Source: Anaeramoeba flamelloides (Eukaryota > Metamonada > Anaeramoebidae). Taken from it: 64,000 nt of DNA. Under the pieces are notes generated by a model. That model was not told where the DNA came from. It made no database searches and saw only the letters and a program-made list of their open reading frames with translations. Positions within the stretch are counted from its first letter, which is position 1. Every line of letters begins with the position of its first letter. The translations under genes were made by a program, and so were the position numbers. Below, one piece after another: positions 53,707 to 64,000 of the stretch. Where the stretch lies: assembly GCA_027625915.1 (NCBI GenBank), contig JANTQA010000070.1, positions 8,871,001 to 8,935,000 of the forward strand. Reading direction: 5' to 3'.

Positions 53707-54240
53707 TTTAAACTAGAATCCAAAAATTTGGACACAGTTTAAACAGTGAAAAAAACATCATTACTGCACTTTAAATTCAAATTGGAAAGAATTTTGATTG
53801 TAAAAACAATTTCATTTTTTGTCTTTTTTGTTTTGTTTTCATTTCCTTTTTTTACAGTTATGTAATCTGTTTCGTTAGATCTCGAAATTTTTTTTCAATG
53901 ATTGATAGAAGGTTAGTGTTGAGTTTGTTAAATTAGAAAATCACATATATTTGGTAGATGGTATCTTAACATTTGATCGATCAACAATTGTTTGTGAAAT
54001 TTAAACAAATTTACGAATACATTTTTTGTTCTGCTCGTTTCATTATTTTGGACACTCTCGTTTTTATTTTTGAGTTTTAAATTTTTTTCTTTTATTTGGA
54101 TTAAAATTGTTACTTATAAAAATACTAATAATGGGTAACTTAAAAGTGGTTTTATATTAGGTTTGGAAAAATACAATAAATTGGGTTTTTTTTCCTATTT
54201 TTGATTTTGGTGTGAGTCCAAATTTTTGGAACCGGGTTTA
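53707..54240 (+). mobile_element. 534-bp TIR element, 'ccaaatttttgg' family
   Basis: The left end 'tccaaaaatttggacacag' (about 53718) and the right end 'gtgagtccaaatttttgga' (about 54205-54230) are inverted. Related copies are 33370-34470 (minus, longer), 63491-64000 (plus, cut by the window edge) and 14330-14485 (end fragment). Shared internal strings include 'gatggtatct', 'catttgatcgatcaa' and 'aaatttaaacaaattta'. No coding content; a non-autonomous element. Confidence 0.65.
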
Positions 54241-55334
54241 TATTATAAAAAAATCATTGAAAAATCAGTATTAGATATTATTTCTGAAAAAAACAATTTA
54301 TAAGTTTTTTTTGTGAAACAGAAAAAAATAAAAAAAATGAAGTAAAAGAAATATTTTTGAGAAAAAAATACAGTTTTATTGTATATTTATTCTGGTTGAT
54401 TCTAAAAAAACAGAAAATTTTGTATCTTTGCTCAAATTTCTTTTTTTATTATTTTTTTTTGGATGAAAATAAATACGACATTGTTGATACTGAAAAAAAT
54501 TCAAAATTTTTTCTAGTATTTCAATAACGAAATTTATTTTTCACACTATCCAATTGTTCTTTTAAAATTTTAAAATCTTTGACAAAGGTGGTTTTCTGAT
54601 TAAAAGGTATTACTAAATAAATATATTCTTATTAATATTGTTTTTTTTTCATTTTTTGCTTTTTCTTTTTTTTTTTTAACTTTGTGGAAAAGATTAACTG
54701 GAAAAAAAAAAGAACTTCAAAAAAAAATTAACCACAAGAAAAATGCAGTTATGTGAAGTATTTTAAAATGTGTATATTTATCACCAATAAATCTTCTTGA
54801 TACATTTTTTTCAGTGAAATGGCGGTAATAAAATATCCTTAATGCTCCATTTAAAAATTTTTATTTTTATTTTTTTTTAATTTTTTTTTAATTTTTAAAG
54901 GATCAGGATTATTTATATCTATAATTATTTAAAAATAGATTTATAAATCAGATTTAATAATTATTTTACCTGAATTCTAGAGAATATATCTTATTTCAAA
55001 ATTTATTTTTTCGAGTGGGCTGCAATTTTCGAAAAAAAGAGTTTATAATCTCAAGGTTTGTAATTCCAATCCTCCTAAAAACTTTTTTTATAATTATTTG
55101 TGCTCTTTTCAAAAGCCCCCAAGAAGTAGTTTCAAATAAAAATCTTGCTTATACTTCATAGAGCATCTAATTCCTTGAATAGGTAGTCTAACAGTTTTTT
55201 GGTCAATTATAAAAAAAGAACCATAATATAAATCAGAACATAATCCCACTTAATTTCATTTAGTTAATCCCATTTTGGTGAGATCCATTTAAATTCACAA
55301 AATTTAGTCTTTCAAAAAATATGTGTACGAAGAT
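54241..55334. other. intergenic
   Basis: AT-rich DNA with long T runs and no supported genes. The right edge leads into the multi-hairpin repeat. Confidence 0.4.
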
Positions 55335-56065
55335 ACGAGGTACCGTCGAGTGCTTTGGTTTCCCAGAATTTAAAAGAATCGAGTAAAATCGAGATTTAAC
55401 TCTATTCTTTTAAAATTTGGAAAAACTAGGCACTTCACAGCACTTTTCGTTTACTTTTCCAAAATTAAAAATAAGATCTTGAAATTAAAGATTTTACTCA
55501 ATTCTTTTGAATTATGGAAAACCTAATGGTGGTTTTTATTTAATTTTTAAAATAAACTGAAAAAATCAGAAATTTTCTTTTAATTTATCAAATAAAAAAA
55601 TGCATAACGGCGTTTTTCCAGAATTCAAAAGAATAAACTGAAAATTATGTCTATCGAAGCAATTTTGAATTTAAAAGAATCCTGGAAAATCTAACGGAAA
55701 GTGTCGAAGGTTTTTTTAACCTTCTAAAATAAAAAGAAAATTTCAAAAATTTTATGTTTATTTATTAAATTAAAAAAAACCTAACGGAAGTTTTCGTGAG
55801 ATTTACTGTTGTTTTTGTACTATCTATTGATTTTCGTTAGTTTTTTTTTTGAGTTTTCTATTTTATTTGTGAAGTGTTCTGTTTTTTTTGAGTTTTTTTT
55901 ACTTTGGAAATAAAGAAAAAATTTTAATAAATTTTCGGTTTATTTCTAAAGTAAAAAAAACCTAACAAAAATCTATTGATTTTCCAAATAAATAGAAAAC
56001 CTCAAAAAAAACCTAGAACACTTCACAAATAAACAGAATACTTAAAAAAACCTAAAGACTTTTTT
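55335..56065. repeat. multi-hairpin repeat, copy iv, longest
   Basis: Starts 'cgaggtaccgtcgagtgctt'. At least five palindromic modules follow: 'gaatttaaaagaatcgagta' with its partner, 'tttggaaaaactaggc', a pair of 'gaataaactgaaaa' type, and the largest one around 55850-56030 in which 'gattttcgttagttt', 'tctattttatttgtgaagtg' and 'ggaaataaag' are mirrored in reverse order by 'ctaacaaaaatc' and 'cacttcacaaataaa'. This copy is not inside a LINE. Confidence 0.65.
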
Positions 56066-56651
56066 TTTTAACTTGTTTTTGTTTAGAAAATATATATTTT
56101 TCTTCTATTCAAAATAAAAATTAAAACAAATCCAAAAGGCACTTTTCAAATATTTAATTTTATTTAATTAAATCATTGATTTCATTAAATAAATTTAAAG
56201 TCAAGAAAACCTAAAGGTAAACAGGTGAACTTTTAAACACACTTTTTAATGGAAAAAAAAAAAAAAAAATATTTTTTTTTTTTATAGATTTTACCTATAA
56301 AAAGTAAAACGGATTTTATTAATAAATATTAAAAAAAATAAAAATTAATTTAAAAAATTTTGTATATTCGATAAATTTACAAATATTTTTTATGAATATT
56401 TTTCTTCAAAACTTTAATTTATAATAATTTCAAAAGAAAAAAAAAAAAAAAAATTATTTGGAATCGTTGAAAAGATTAAAATTGGTATATTACATAATAA
56501 ATAAATAAATAACGTAAAAAATACATTGGTATCTTTATGTAATAAAACAATTAAAACGAATTACTGATCTCCATAAATATCCTTTACCTTACTCTATTTT
56601 AAATCATGTCTTATATCTGCTTACCATTTTCAAAATAATATTGTTGATATA
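56066..56651. other. intergenic, 3' flank of the 1411-residue gene
   Basis: Very AT-rich with A-runs (56262-56270, 56437-56453). No gene was seen. Confidence 0.4.
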
Positions 56652-59600
56652 TTAATTTTCGAATTGGGACATTTTTTCAATAAAAGTTTGGTAATGTTGA
56701 GGGAATAATTTTGAAGAGATGGGAGTAAACACCCGATTATTTAATTTGCCGATTAAATTAAAAATTTTTGGAACTTTAATTTTATTGGTGTTGCAGTGTT
56801 TACATTCTGGATCAAAACATTTTTTGAACGATAATAAATATTTGGATTGTTTGGTGTGCTTTTGGAAGAAATTGTATTCTTCAATTATTTTGAAAAATTT
56901 GGGGTTTTGGAAAAATAATTGTCTATTGGATGAACTAAAAAAAGAGCAAGTGTTAGTATAATCATTGTATGGCTTTGGGGGTTCGTCAATTTCAATGGGA
57001 AAGCAATTAATAAATTTCTTATCAAACTTTATCGAAGAAAATAATCCTGACATTTTTTTCAAATCCTTATTTAAATTTTTTTGAATTTGTTTGTCACTAT
57101 AACTATTATTTTGATAATATGTATTGGGCATTTTGCTTTTTTTGCCTTTCTTAATATTTCCTTGCCCCCCATTCTTGTGAACATTATTCTGGTTCTGGTT
57201 GTGATCATGATCATGGTTGTCTAAATTAGTTGAATCTGAATCTGCTTGAATATTATTTAATTTCATTTGTAAAAACTTGCTTAATCTATTAATTGGATTT
57301 AAATTATTTTGATTTGGAGAATATGATATTATATTTAAGATATCTAAATTCAAATCTTTCCAAATTCTGCCATAATATAATAAAGAAATTTGGGAGGTAA
57401 TTTCCATTTCCAAATCTATCGAGTTGATCATTATTGAAACAACGGGCTTTTTATTTGATTTTAATATTTGATACAAGTCATTTGAATGTGATTGTAAAGT
57501 CGGGAAATTAGAATTTACATATCTTAAAAAAATATTTAATTTGCTTTTATTTTGTAGGTTTAAATGCTTTCTGTTCAATTGGTCGTAAGAATATTGCCTT
57601 TCTTTTGGAAAGGTTAATGTTAAATAACTTGCCGGAATTATTAAATTTTCATTCAAAATTTTATCCTTATTCTTCTTCTTGAATTTTGTGTTTTCATAAT
57701 CATAATTATTATTTTGAGAATGTTTTTTTTTTAATAGTTTAATAATATCAGTATCTGGCTCCACAAAATATTTTTCTGGGTGTAAATAATTTAATTTACC
57801 ACAGCAAATGATCTTGCAATATTTGGAATAATAATTCGAAAACTCAAATAATAGTGTCATTTGAGTATTTGAAAAGCATAGATCAGGGTGGCCATATAAT
57901 GGTAATAATATTGGATCATTTGTTATTTTTTCTAATTTGTCATTCAATTCAATCTGTACATTCTTTAAATATTCATTACCCCTCTTAGAATTTTCATTAT
58001 TTTCACCATGAAATGCTTTTTCATCATCAACATTGTAGTTATTATTGCTATCATCATCATCATCATCATCATCATTATTGTTGTTGATGTTGTTAATGTT
58101 GTTATTGTTGTTATCAGTATTATTATTAAAAGTGGTGCTGTTGATGATGTTGCTGTTATCTTCGTAGTCATCAATACCAGAAAATTTATTCTCCTTTATG
58201 TCGTTAATTAAAAAAAAATCTTCAATTTTACCATTTTCATCCGAATCATTCAAATAATTTTTTTTTTCAAGATTATTAAAAATTTTATTATTAAATATTT
58301 TTAATTTATAAAATTGGGACTCTTGGCAAATAAATATAAGCAATTCTTGTATGACGTCGGGGTATTCTTCGATTGCATCTATTCTCTTACTTATTTTCTT
58401 TTTCCAATCAACCCAATCAAAAAAAAAATTTTTTGTCAAATTTAAACTTTTTTGTTTTTTTTTATCTCTTTTTTGAAAAACATTCAAATAAAATTCAAAT
58501 AATTGTTCTGTTTCATTATGAAGATTTTGTTTTTCGAATTCTTGGTTATTCATTGGATAATTTAAAAAATTGAAATTATTTTCATTCTTTATATTAAAAT
58601 TATTCTGTAAATTTTCTTGAAAAAAATTTTCTTTATTACCAAGATGATGATTAAGAATCAAATTATTATGGATTTCTTGTTCAATTCTTTGGCTCTCATT
58701 GTGCCCCAGCTCTAGTTCCCGATCGAGATCCATATTTGTGTTTGTTTCCGTAACTGTTCCTGTTCCGTGTTTTTGTTCTTTATTGACATTATAAATATCA
58801 TGAACGTGATCATGAACATCTACATGATCATCATGGCTATGAAGACGAACGTGATCATGATTATGAAGATCAACGTGATCATGGCTATGAAGATCAACAT
58901 GATCATGTAGATGAAGAGAATCATGATCATGGTGATGGATAATATTTAGATCATCTCTTGGCAATTCTTTCACTTGATCGGAATCAAAATTTAAATCTTC
59001 ATCCAAGAATAATAAGCTTTTTAAGAGCTCCGATTCATTAAGCTTATGGACATCAACAATTGCAGAATCGTTATCTTTGATTATTAACAAAACTGGAAAA
59101 GTTTCCAAAAGCTGATACTCAACCATTTCCTTTTTATCTTCCCCCAATTGAAATCGTTTCATAAGCTCGTTGATGTTCAAAATATTTCTTGATTGGACTT
59201 CGTAGTATACGATGCTCAATTGATGGAAATTTAATGGTGTGAATTGTTCTCTTTTGTTGCGTTCGGAGATTAAATTTAGCCCAAACTCATCCCAATATCC
59301 TAAATTTAAACATAAAATATAAAAATTTGCATCAGAATCTTCTACTTTGTGCTTATTAAATAAATTGATATTAGTTACATCATCATCATCTTCTTCTTCC
59401 TCCTCCTCCTCCTCCTCTTCTTCTTTATATTCGTCAATTAAATTGGCATTTGTATTTTCATCAATTCCACAATAGGTGTTGTTTAGAGTTGCTTTTTTTT
59501 GTTTTGATTGTGGACTTTTGATTTTTGGAGAATTATCTATGGTGTTGTTTAATTTGTATTTTTTTTGAACAAAATTTCCTTTTTGTTGATCATCATTATT

Positions 59601-60887
59601 ATTGTCATCATCAATATATTCCATACCATTGAACAGATGCTTTCTTTTTCTCTCAAGTTGAGATTGTACTTTTTTGTCATCAATTGTTTTTTTACTCCTC
59701 AATTTCATTTTGTAGCCCGAATTTACTCCTGCCCCGATTTCATGATCATTCTCAAATGGATTACTATTGTTCTCGTGTTCAATTTGAAAACTTGAATCCA
59801 TCTGTTCACTTTCATTATTTTCTCCAAAATTCTTGTCTCTGTGTGTTTTCTTAATTTTGATTTTGAATACTTTATTTGTTTTTTTCTTTTTCTTTTTCTT
59901 GCTCTTTTTCTTTTTCTCTTTCTCTTTCTCCTTCTCCTTCTCCTTCTCCTTCTCCATCACGTTAACTTTCACTTTCACTCTCCCTTTTCTTTTTTTCTTC
60001 TCATTGCCCTTTTGATTATTCTGTGTCTTGGCCTTGTTCTTGGTTGTTTCTCTTCTTGGTTGTTTGGTATTTTTGTGCTTTTCTTTAACTAAAGCCCTTT
60101 GGCGATATATTCTTTTTCTTAGTCTTGGTTTAACTTTTTTTGAATTTTCAAGAAACAATTTTAATTTCTCAAGGCACACCTCCTTTAATTCCTGCTCATG
60201 GGTGTGGGTTGTATTTTCTTTTTCTTTTCCTTTTCCTTTTCCTTTTACTTTTTCGGTTCCATTTCCGTTAGATAAATTAAATAAATCTTGGAGATAGCTT
60301 TTAATTTCTTTCAATAATTGCTCAATTTGATCTAAAATCTGTGCCAATAAGGAGGTGCTTTGTGGTTTTCTTTTGAGCCCTTCAACATAAATTGTAAATA
60401 ACTCCGAAATTTCTCCCCAAGAATGAATCGAATTGATTAATATTTTATGAAATGACTCTTCTTTTTGAAATATCTTTGGCAAAAAACTTAAATTGAAAAA
60501 CCGTTCATAAAACCACTTTTCAAAATTTACAAAACGTTCGTTTTTGTATTTTTTAGAGAACACCCTCGAGTCAAAATTGGGATCAACTTTCTCCTCGTTG
60601 AGATACAATAATGATTTTTTTCTTTTTGAAATCTCAAAGGTGGTCTTTTTTGTCTTTGTCAAACTTGTTAGCTGATCGTCGATGGTCTCTTCTTCTTTCA
60701 AACAACCGTTGATGTATTTTCTTACCTTCTCCTTTTCCTGCTTGATCTCATTCCAGCTCGTTTGTGCCTTTACGAAGACTTGATCTCTCGATCCTAAATG
60801 CTGATTATTTGAAAAAAAGCAGTTCACATACAATTCATACAGATTTGCAGGCTTGACATATATTTTTTTTATTTGCTCTTTGCTCAT
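56652..60887 (-). CDS. large protein of unknown function with His/Asp repeats and a C-terminal Cys cluster
   Basis: A 1411-residue single frame that I do not recognise. The N-terminus (about 10-65: ANLYELYVNCFFSNNQ, SWNEIKQEKEKVRKYI) is helical and faintly like an HMG box, a weak impression only. Basic low complexity (about 280-345) could be nuclear-targeting, and an acidic Glu/Asp run lies near 480-500. At about 645-695 an eight-residue His/Asp repeat (DHVDLHSH, DHVDLHNH, DHVRLHSH) offers a dense metal-binding surface. Asn/Asp tracts surround 950-980. From about 1000 the sequence is more globular (LPLYGHPDLCFSNTQ, CGKLNYLHPEKYFVEPDTD). The end has a Cys cluster, KKCFDPECKHCN (Cys1357, 1362, 1365), then VPKIFNLIGKL and FPQHYQTFIEKM, suggesting a small zinc-binding module. 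Structural or chromatin roles are possible; no catalytic motif is seen. Confidence 0.75.
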   Translation of the reverse strand: MSKEQIKKIYVKPANLYELYVNCFFSNNQHLGSRDQVFVKAQTSWNEIKQEKEKVRKYINGCLKEEETIDDQLTSLTKTKKTTFEISKRKKSLLYLNEEKVDPNFDSRVFSKKYKNERFVNFEKWFYERFFNLSFLPKIFQKEESFHKILINSIHSWGEISELFTIYVEGLKRKPQSTSLLAQILDQIEQLLKEIKSYLQDLFNLSNGNGTEKVKGKGKGKEKENTTHTHEQELKEVCLEKLKLFLENSKKVKPRLRKRIYRQRALVKEKHKNTKQPRRETTKNKAKTQNNQKGNEKKKRKGRVKVKVNVMEKEKEKEKEKEKEKKKKSKKKKKKKTNKVFKIKIKKTHRDKNFGENNESEQMDSSFQIEHENNSNPFENDHEIGAGVNSGYKMKLRSKKTIDDKKVQSQLERKRKHLFNGMEYIDDDNNNDDQQKGNFVQKKYKLNNTIDNSPKIKSPQSKQKKATLNNTYCGIDENTNANLIDEYKEEEEEEEEEEEDDDDVTNINLFNKHKVEDSDANFYILCLNLGYWDEFGLNLISERNKREQFTPLNFHQLSIVYYEVQSRNILNINELMKRFQLGEDKKEMVEYQLLETFPVLLIIKDNDSAIVDVHKLNESELLKSLLFLDEDLNFDSDQVKELPRDDLNIIHHHDHDSLHLHDHVDLHSHDHVDLHNHDHVRLHSHDDHVDVHDHVHDIYNVNKEQKHGTGTVTETNTNMDLDRELELGHNESQRIEQEIHNNLILNHHLGNKENFFQENLQNNFNIKNENNFNFLNYPMNNQEFEKQNLHNETEQLFEFYLNVFQKRDKKKQKSLNLTKNFFFDWVDWKKKISKRIDAIEEYPDVIQELLIFICQESQFYKLKIFNNKIFNNLEKKNYLNDSDENGKIEDFFLINDIKENKFSGIDDYEDNSNIINSTTFNNNTDNNNNNINNINNNNDDDDDDDDSNNNYNVDDEKAFHGENNENSKRGNEYLKNVQIELNDKLEKITNDPILLPLYGHPDLCFSNTQMTLLFEFSNYYSKYCKIICCGKLNYLHPEKYFVEPDTDIIKLLKKKHSQNNNYDYENTKFKKKNKDKILNENLIIPASYLTLTFPKERQYSYDQLNRKHLNLQNKSKLNIFLRYVNSNFPTLQSHSNDLYQILKSNKKPVVSIMINSIDLEMEITSQISLLYYGRIWKDLNLDILNIISYSPNQNNLNPINRLSKFLQMKLNNIQADSDSTNLDNHDHDHNQNQNNVHKNGGQGNIKKGKKSKMPNTYYQNNSYSDKQIQKNLNKDLKKMSGLFSSIKFDKKFINCFPIEIDEPPKPYNDYTNTCSFFSSSNRQLFFQNPKFFKIIEEYNFFQKHTKQSKYLLSFKKCFDPECKHCNTNKIKVPKIFNLIGKLNNRVFTPISSKLFPQHYQTFIEKMSQFEN
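58790..58935 (-). repeat. tandem 24-bp repeat coding His/Asp octads
   Basis: Units of the type 'gatcatggctatgaagatca' recur with few changes and code for DHVDLHSH-like octads within the 1411-residue protein. Nucleotide similarity between units indicates recent expansion or homogenisation. Confidence 0.8.
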
Positions 60888-63130
60888 CGATTCAAATTTA
60901 CTTTAATTTTTATTTTTTTTTTGATTTGCTTGTTTTTTTGAAGGTTCGGTTTTTTTGTTTTTGTTTTATTTTTGTTGTGTTTGTGTTTTGAGTTCTTTAG
61001 GTTTTGCTTTGTTTATGTTTGTGCTTTTGTTTTAGCAAATTGCAAAAAATGATGAGTTATTTGATAAAAAATAAATTTTTCAGTCATGATCTTCTGTTGA
61101 ATTAAACATTTTTCAAACCAATCTTATCAAAAAGGAGTCATAGCTGCCAGGTGCCAAAATAGTTTAGTGTTCGAAAAATAATCAATTTTTCTATTATTTT
61201 TTCAATCAAAATTCTAAATTTAAATTTTTGAAGAGAAAAGAAATTAATTTTGTCTAAAAAGTGATAGGAAGACTCCAAGTCACATAATAATTTACTAATT
61301 AAACAAATATTAAAAACTTGTTCTTTCGAACATTCTTTCTATTTTTTTTTTTATTCCAAAAGTTTCATTAAAATATAATATGAATCCAATCACTTCAAAA
61401 CATTTTTTAAAAAATCAAAATGTTCTTGATTTGCTTCAATCATTAAACGAGAAAAAATCTGAATTTTATTCTTGCCTTAAAATTAGTGCTGAAATCTTTA
61501 TGTGTGTAATCAAAAAAATTGACAGAATATTGAAGAAAAAAAATGAAACCTGATTGGAATTGGGAAATTTAAGGACGATCCGAAATTTCTTACCATTTCA
61601 GATTATTTTTTTAGGGTGTAAGTTGTTTATTAAATTTGAAGGACGGTTAAGTCAAGGAATCTTGTTAAAATTTAGGGAATTTTTTTGACAATTCTTTTTA
61701 TCTCCATTATATTTTTGGTAGATATTTTACTTCTTTGTGATTTTTTCACAACAGTTCATGGCTCCGATCATTAAAAAATATAGAATTTCTTTCCTTTCTA
61801 ATTTTCTAAATTGGGTTCTATATTTCTGAATTTTCTTTTTGAATTTAATTTTTAATATGGTTTAAAAATGGAATAGTTTATATTTTCATTTTTTTGAGTT
61901 TTTTGTTTTTTTGTTTAACACTACTTCGAATACCAATACCATAAGAGACTTGTCTAATTGGAAAATGCATTTAGTTTATTTTGATAATTACATAATTTTT
62001 TTTTTATGATAGGAATATTAAAGATAAGGGATATACATCAAATTGAAGAAAAACCACTTGTTATTTTATGCTATAAATTTTTTTTGAAGATTTTCTCTTA
62101 TTTTTTTTTTTTTTTTCTATAGACGAGTAATCGAGATTTTTCTTATCATTTTTCAGATTTTTTATGTGAATTTAATTATTGAAATATTCTCTAATAGGAG
62201 CAAAAAGTATTGTATATTAAGAAATCAGATTTTTTATAATTGTGTTGTGGTTTGGAATTACTATGTACTATTTCGTTATGTACATAAGTTTGAAAGATAT
62301 TAATATTATTTTTTAACATCAATTCCTAATATAAATCTTTATAATCCCTTTTAGGTTGTTAAATTTTAAATTCTAGGTTACATACTGGATAGGTATACCA
62401 GAAGTTTTTTCATTACAGATATAAACCGATCCTGTACATTTTTCAAATGATAAAACTTGGTTGATTCATTACTCTTACAACCAAATGATATAAAAAATCA
62501 AATTTTAGTTTAATTATTTTTTCTTTGGCTAGGATTTAGTTTTTTTTTTCTCAGAAAAAAAAAAAAAAATTGATATTAAAAATGAGAAATTATAGTAAAA
62601 AATAATGAGAATTTTGAGAAATAATTCGGAAAAAAAAAAAATTTAAGGAAAAGAATATAACAGGTTTTTGATATGTTCGAAATTCATGTTTAATTTTTTT
62701 CCCCTTTCCATTTACATAATATCTAACTAAATAACTCACAAAATAAAATAAATGAATTATGCAAAGGTTATTACACTTACTTACCAATTACTCTAGAGTT
62801 TTGGGTGAAAGTATAAATATATTTAAAAATAAAGTTTAGTAATAATTTCATAAGTGATAAAAAAAGATAAATGATTTAACCTGAATTTTCCAATATTTCA
62901 CAATATTTCTATGATCAAGAATTTTTTTTGATACAAAACCCTCTAAAATTCTAAAATTATGAATTTTTTAACTTTCAATTAATTTATTATTTTTTCAAAG
63001 ATTTTTTAGTATTAATATATAGTATTACCATAATTTCTGATCTAAAAATTATGCCATCTCATAAATCATACTAAACTAAAATTCAAAATTTTCCACACAG
63101 CTAAAATGTTGTAAAGAATCACAATAATAC
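60888..63130. other. intergenic, 5' flank of the 1411-residue gene and beyond
   Basis: The first 150 bp upstream of ATG 60887 are T/G-rich ('ttttgttttatttttgttgt'), likely leader and promoter. The rest is AT-rich. The frame at 62590-62787 has no domain. No RNA gene was recognised. Confidence 0.4.
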
Positions 63131-63490
63131 AGCAGTTTCAAACTTGGTGTGCAAGATTTAACTTTACTTTAAATTTCAATTTTCATTAAACTTTCTTTGA
63201 ACTTAAAGACCCATTAAAACTAAATTAAGATTTTAACACCAAAACTCAAGAATGCATGGAATGGTAATCTTCGTAAACAACTTATCACTTTTTCTTTTAA
63301 ACTTTTTTGAAATTATTGAAAAAAAAAATGATTTTGTAATGGGATATTGGATATTAAGGACAATACAAGAATATTTGAGTCCAAAATAACAATATTTCAT
63401 TTCAATTGAAAGGGGTTTAAAGAAAGTTTAATGAAAATTTAAATTTTAAGTAAAGTTAAATCGTGTACACCAAGTTTGAAATGGCTGTAC
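63131..63490. repeat. inverted repeat, arms about 75 bp
   Basis: The left arm 63131-63205 ('tttcaaacttggtgtgcaag', 'atttaactttactttaaatt', 'cattaaactttcttt') pairs with 63414-63490 ('aaagaaagtttaatgaaaat', 'aagtaaagttaaatcgtgta', 'accaagtttgaaa') around a loop of about 210 bp. Only a few mismatches are visible. It directly abuts the TIR-family copy that follows. Confidence 0.75.
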
Positions 63491-64000
63491 AATTTCATTC
63501 AACTTTGAAATAATTTTGATTATTGAAAAATATGAAAATCATTTTTTCATCTTCTAGTTTTTTGTTTTCATTTCATTTTTTACAACGATGTAACTTGAAT
63601 CGTTTGATAAAAAATTTTTTCAACAATTTGGTATTATATTATAGTTGATTTGTTCCAAATAGAAGAACTCAAATGTAATGAATTGGTACTATCTAACCAT
63701 TTGATTGATCAATATTCCTAATAGAATTTAAACAAATTTACTAATGTATTTTTTAGTTTTGCTCTCTCCAAAATTTTTAACACACCCTTGATTAATGTCT
63801 ATTGATAATTATTTATTTTTTGTTTGATGAGCATTGTAATTTATAAACAAGTGTTAAAAATACAATTAGCAAATTGTTCTAATTTGGTATTTCTTCTTGA
63901 ATTGATTAAATCGGTTTTTTTTTTTCACAAATTGAATTTTGTGTGCGTTAAAAATTTTGAATTGGGGTTTATTTTTTACTTTTTTGATTTTGACCGTGGA
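63491..64000 (+). mobile_element. TIR element, 'ccaaatttttgg' family, cut by the window edge
   Basis: Matches 53755-54200 in order: 'ttttgttttcatttca', 'gatgtaacttgaatcgtttg', 'ccatttgattgatcaat', 'gaatttaaacaaatttacta', 'aattggggttt', 'ttttttgatttt'. The right terminus lies beyond base 64000. Confidence 0.6.

Overview
The window is AT-rich nuclear DNA of a protist (roughly four fifths A+T by eye). Supporting signs are GT-AG introns, host proteins interrupted by Lys/Glu/Asn/Gln-rich tracts, standard stop codons, and several families of eukaryotic mobile DNA. The style of the proteins (charged low-complexity insertions, THH1/TOM1/TOM3-like membrane proteins, a Ran-like GTPase, a VPS9 protein) suggests a free-living amoeboid or flagellate protist. 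An Anaeramoeba-like metamonad is my best guess; this is an inference and was not tested by search.

Host genes are sparse. From left to right: two partial multi-membrane proteins of THH1/TOM1/TOM3 type (2705-3268 and 5475-5908, minus); a VPS9-domain protein, probably a Rab5-type exchange factor (8954-11161, minus); a three-exon BAG6/Scythe-like protein whose N-terminal ubiquitin-like fold is split by a 2.3-kb intron (15159-20043, minus); a weak two-part gene candidate (23881-24448, minus); a four-exon, strongly diverged Ran-like GTPase with a shortened switch II (37883-38985, plus); a rhomboid protease with an intact Ser/His dyad (44625-45557, minus); a large MON2 homologue (47763-53438, plus); and an unrecognised 1411-residue protein with a His/Asp heptad-octad repeat and a C-terminal Cys cluster (56652-60887, minus). 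The host genes have no operon-like arrangement. MON2, VPS9 and rhomboid all belong to endomembrane biology, but nothing in the layout links them.

Much of the remaining DNA is mobile or repeat-derived. (1) A DNA-transposon neighbourhood at 25743-29458 carries a Ulp1/C48-type cysteine protease, an IS5/Harbinger-like DDE transposase interrupted by one in-frame stop, and a small zinc-ribbon/AT-hook protein. All are bracketed by about 200-bp palindromic units with TA target sites; the same units occur alone elsewhere. (2) Four fragments of one LINE family occur, two with clear target-site duplications, and two of the four lie inside long inverted-repeat (foldback) structures. (3) A strange repeat built of consecutive hairpins occurs four times, twice at the same internal site of the LINE. 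(4) A pair of about 320-bp elements is bounded by direct, not inverted, repeats. (5) Several other inverted-repeat families are present.

No tRNA, rRNA or CRISPR array was recognised by eye. Coordinates of repeats are estimates from reading alignments by eye, accurate to a few bases where target duplications are visible and to tens of bases elsewhere.
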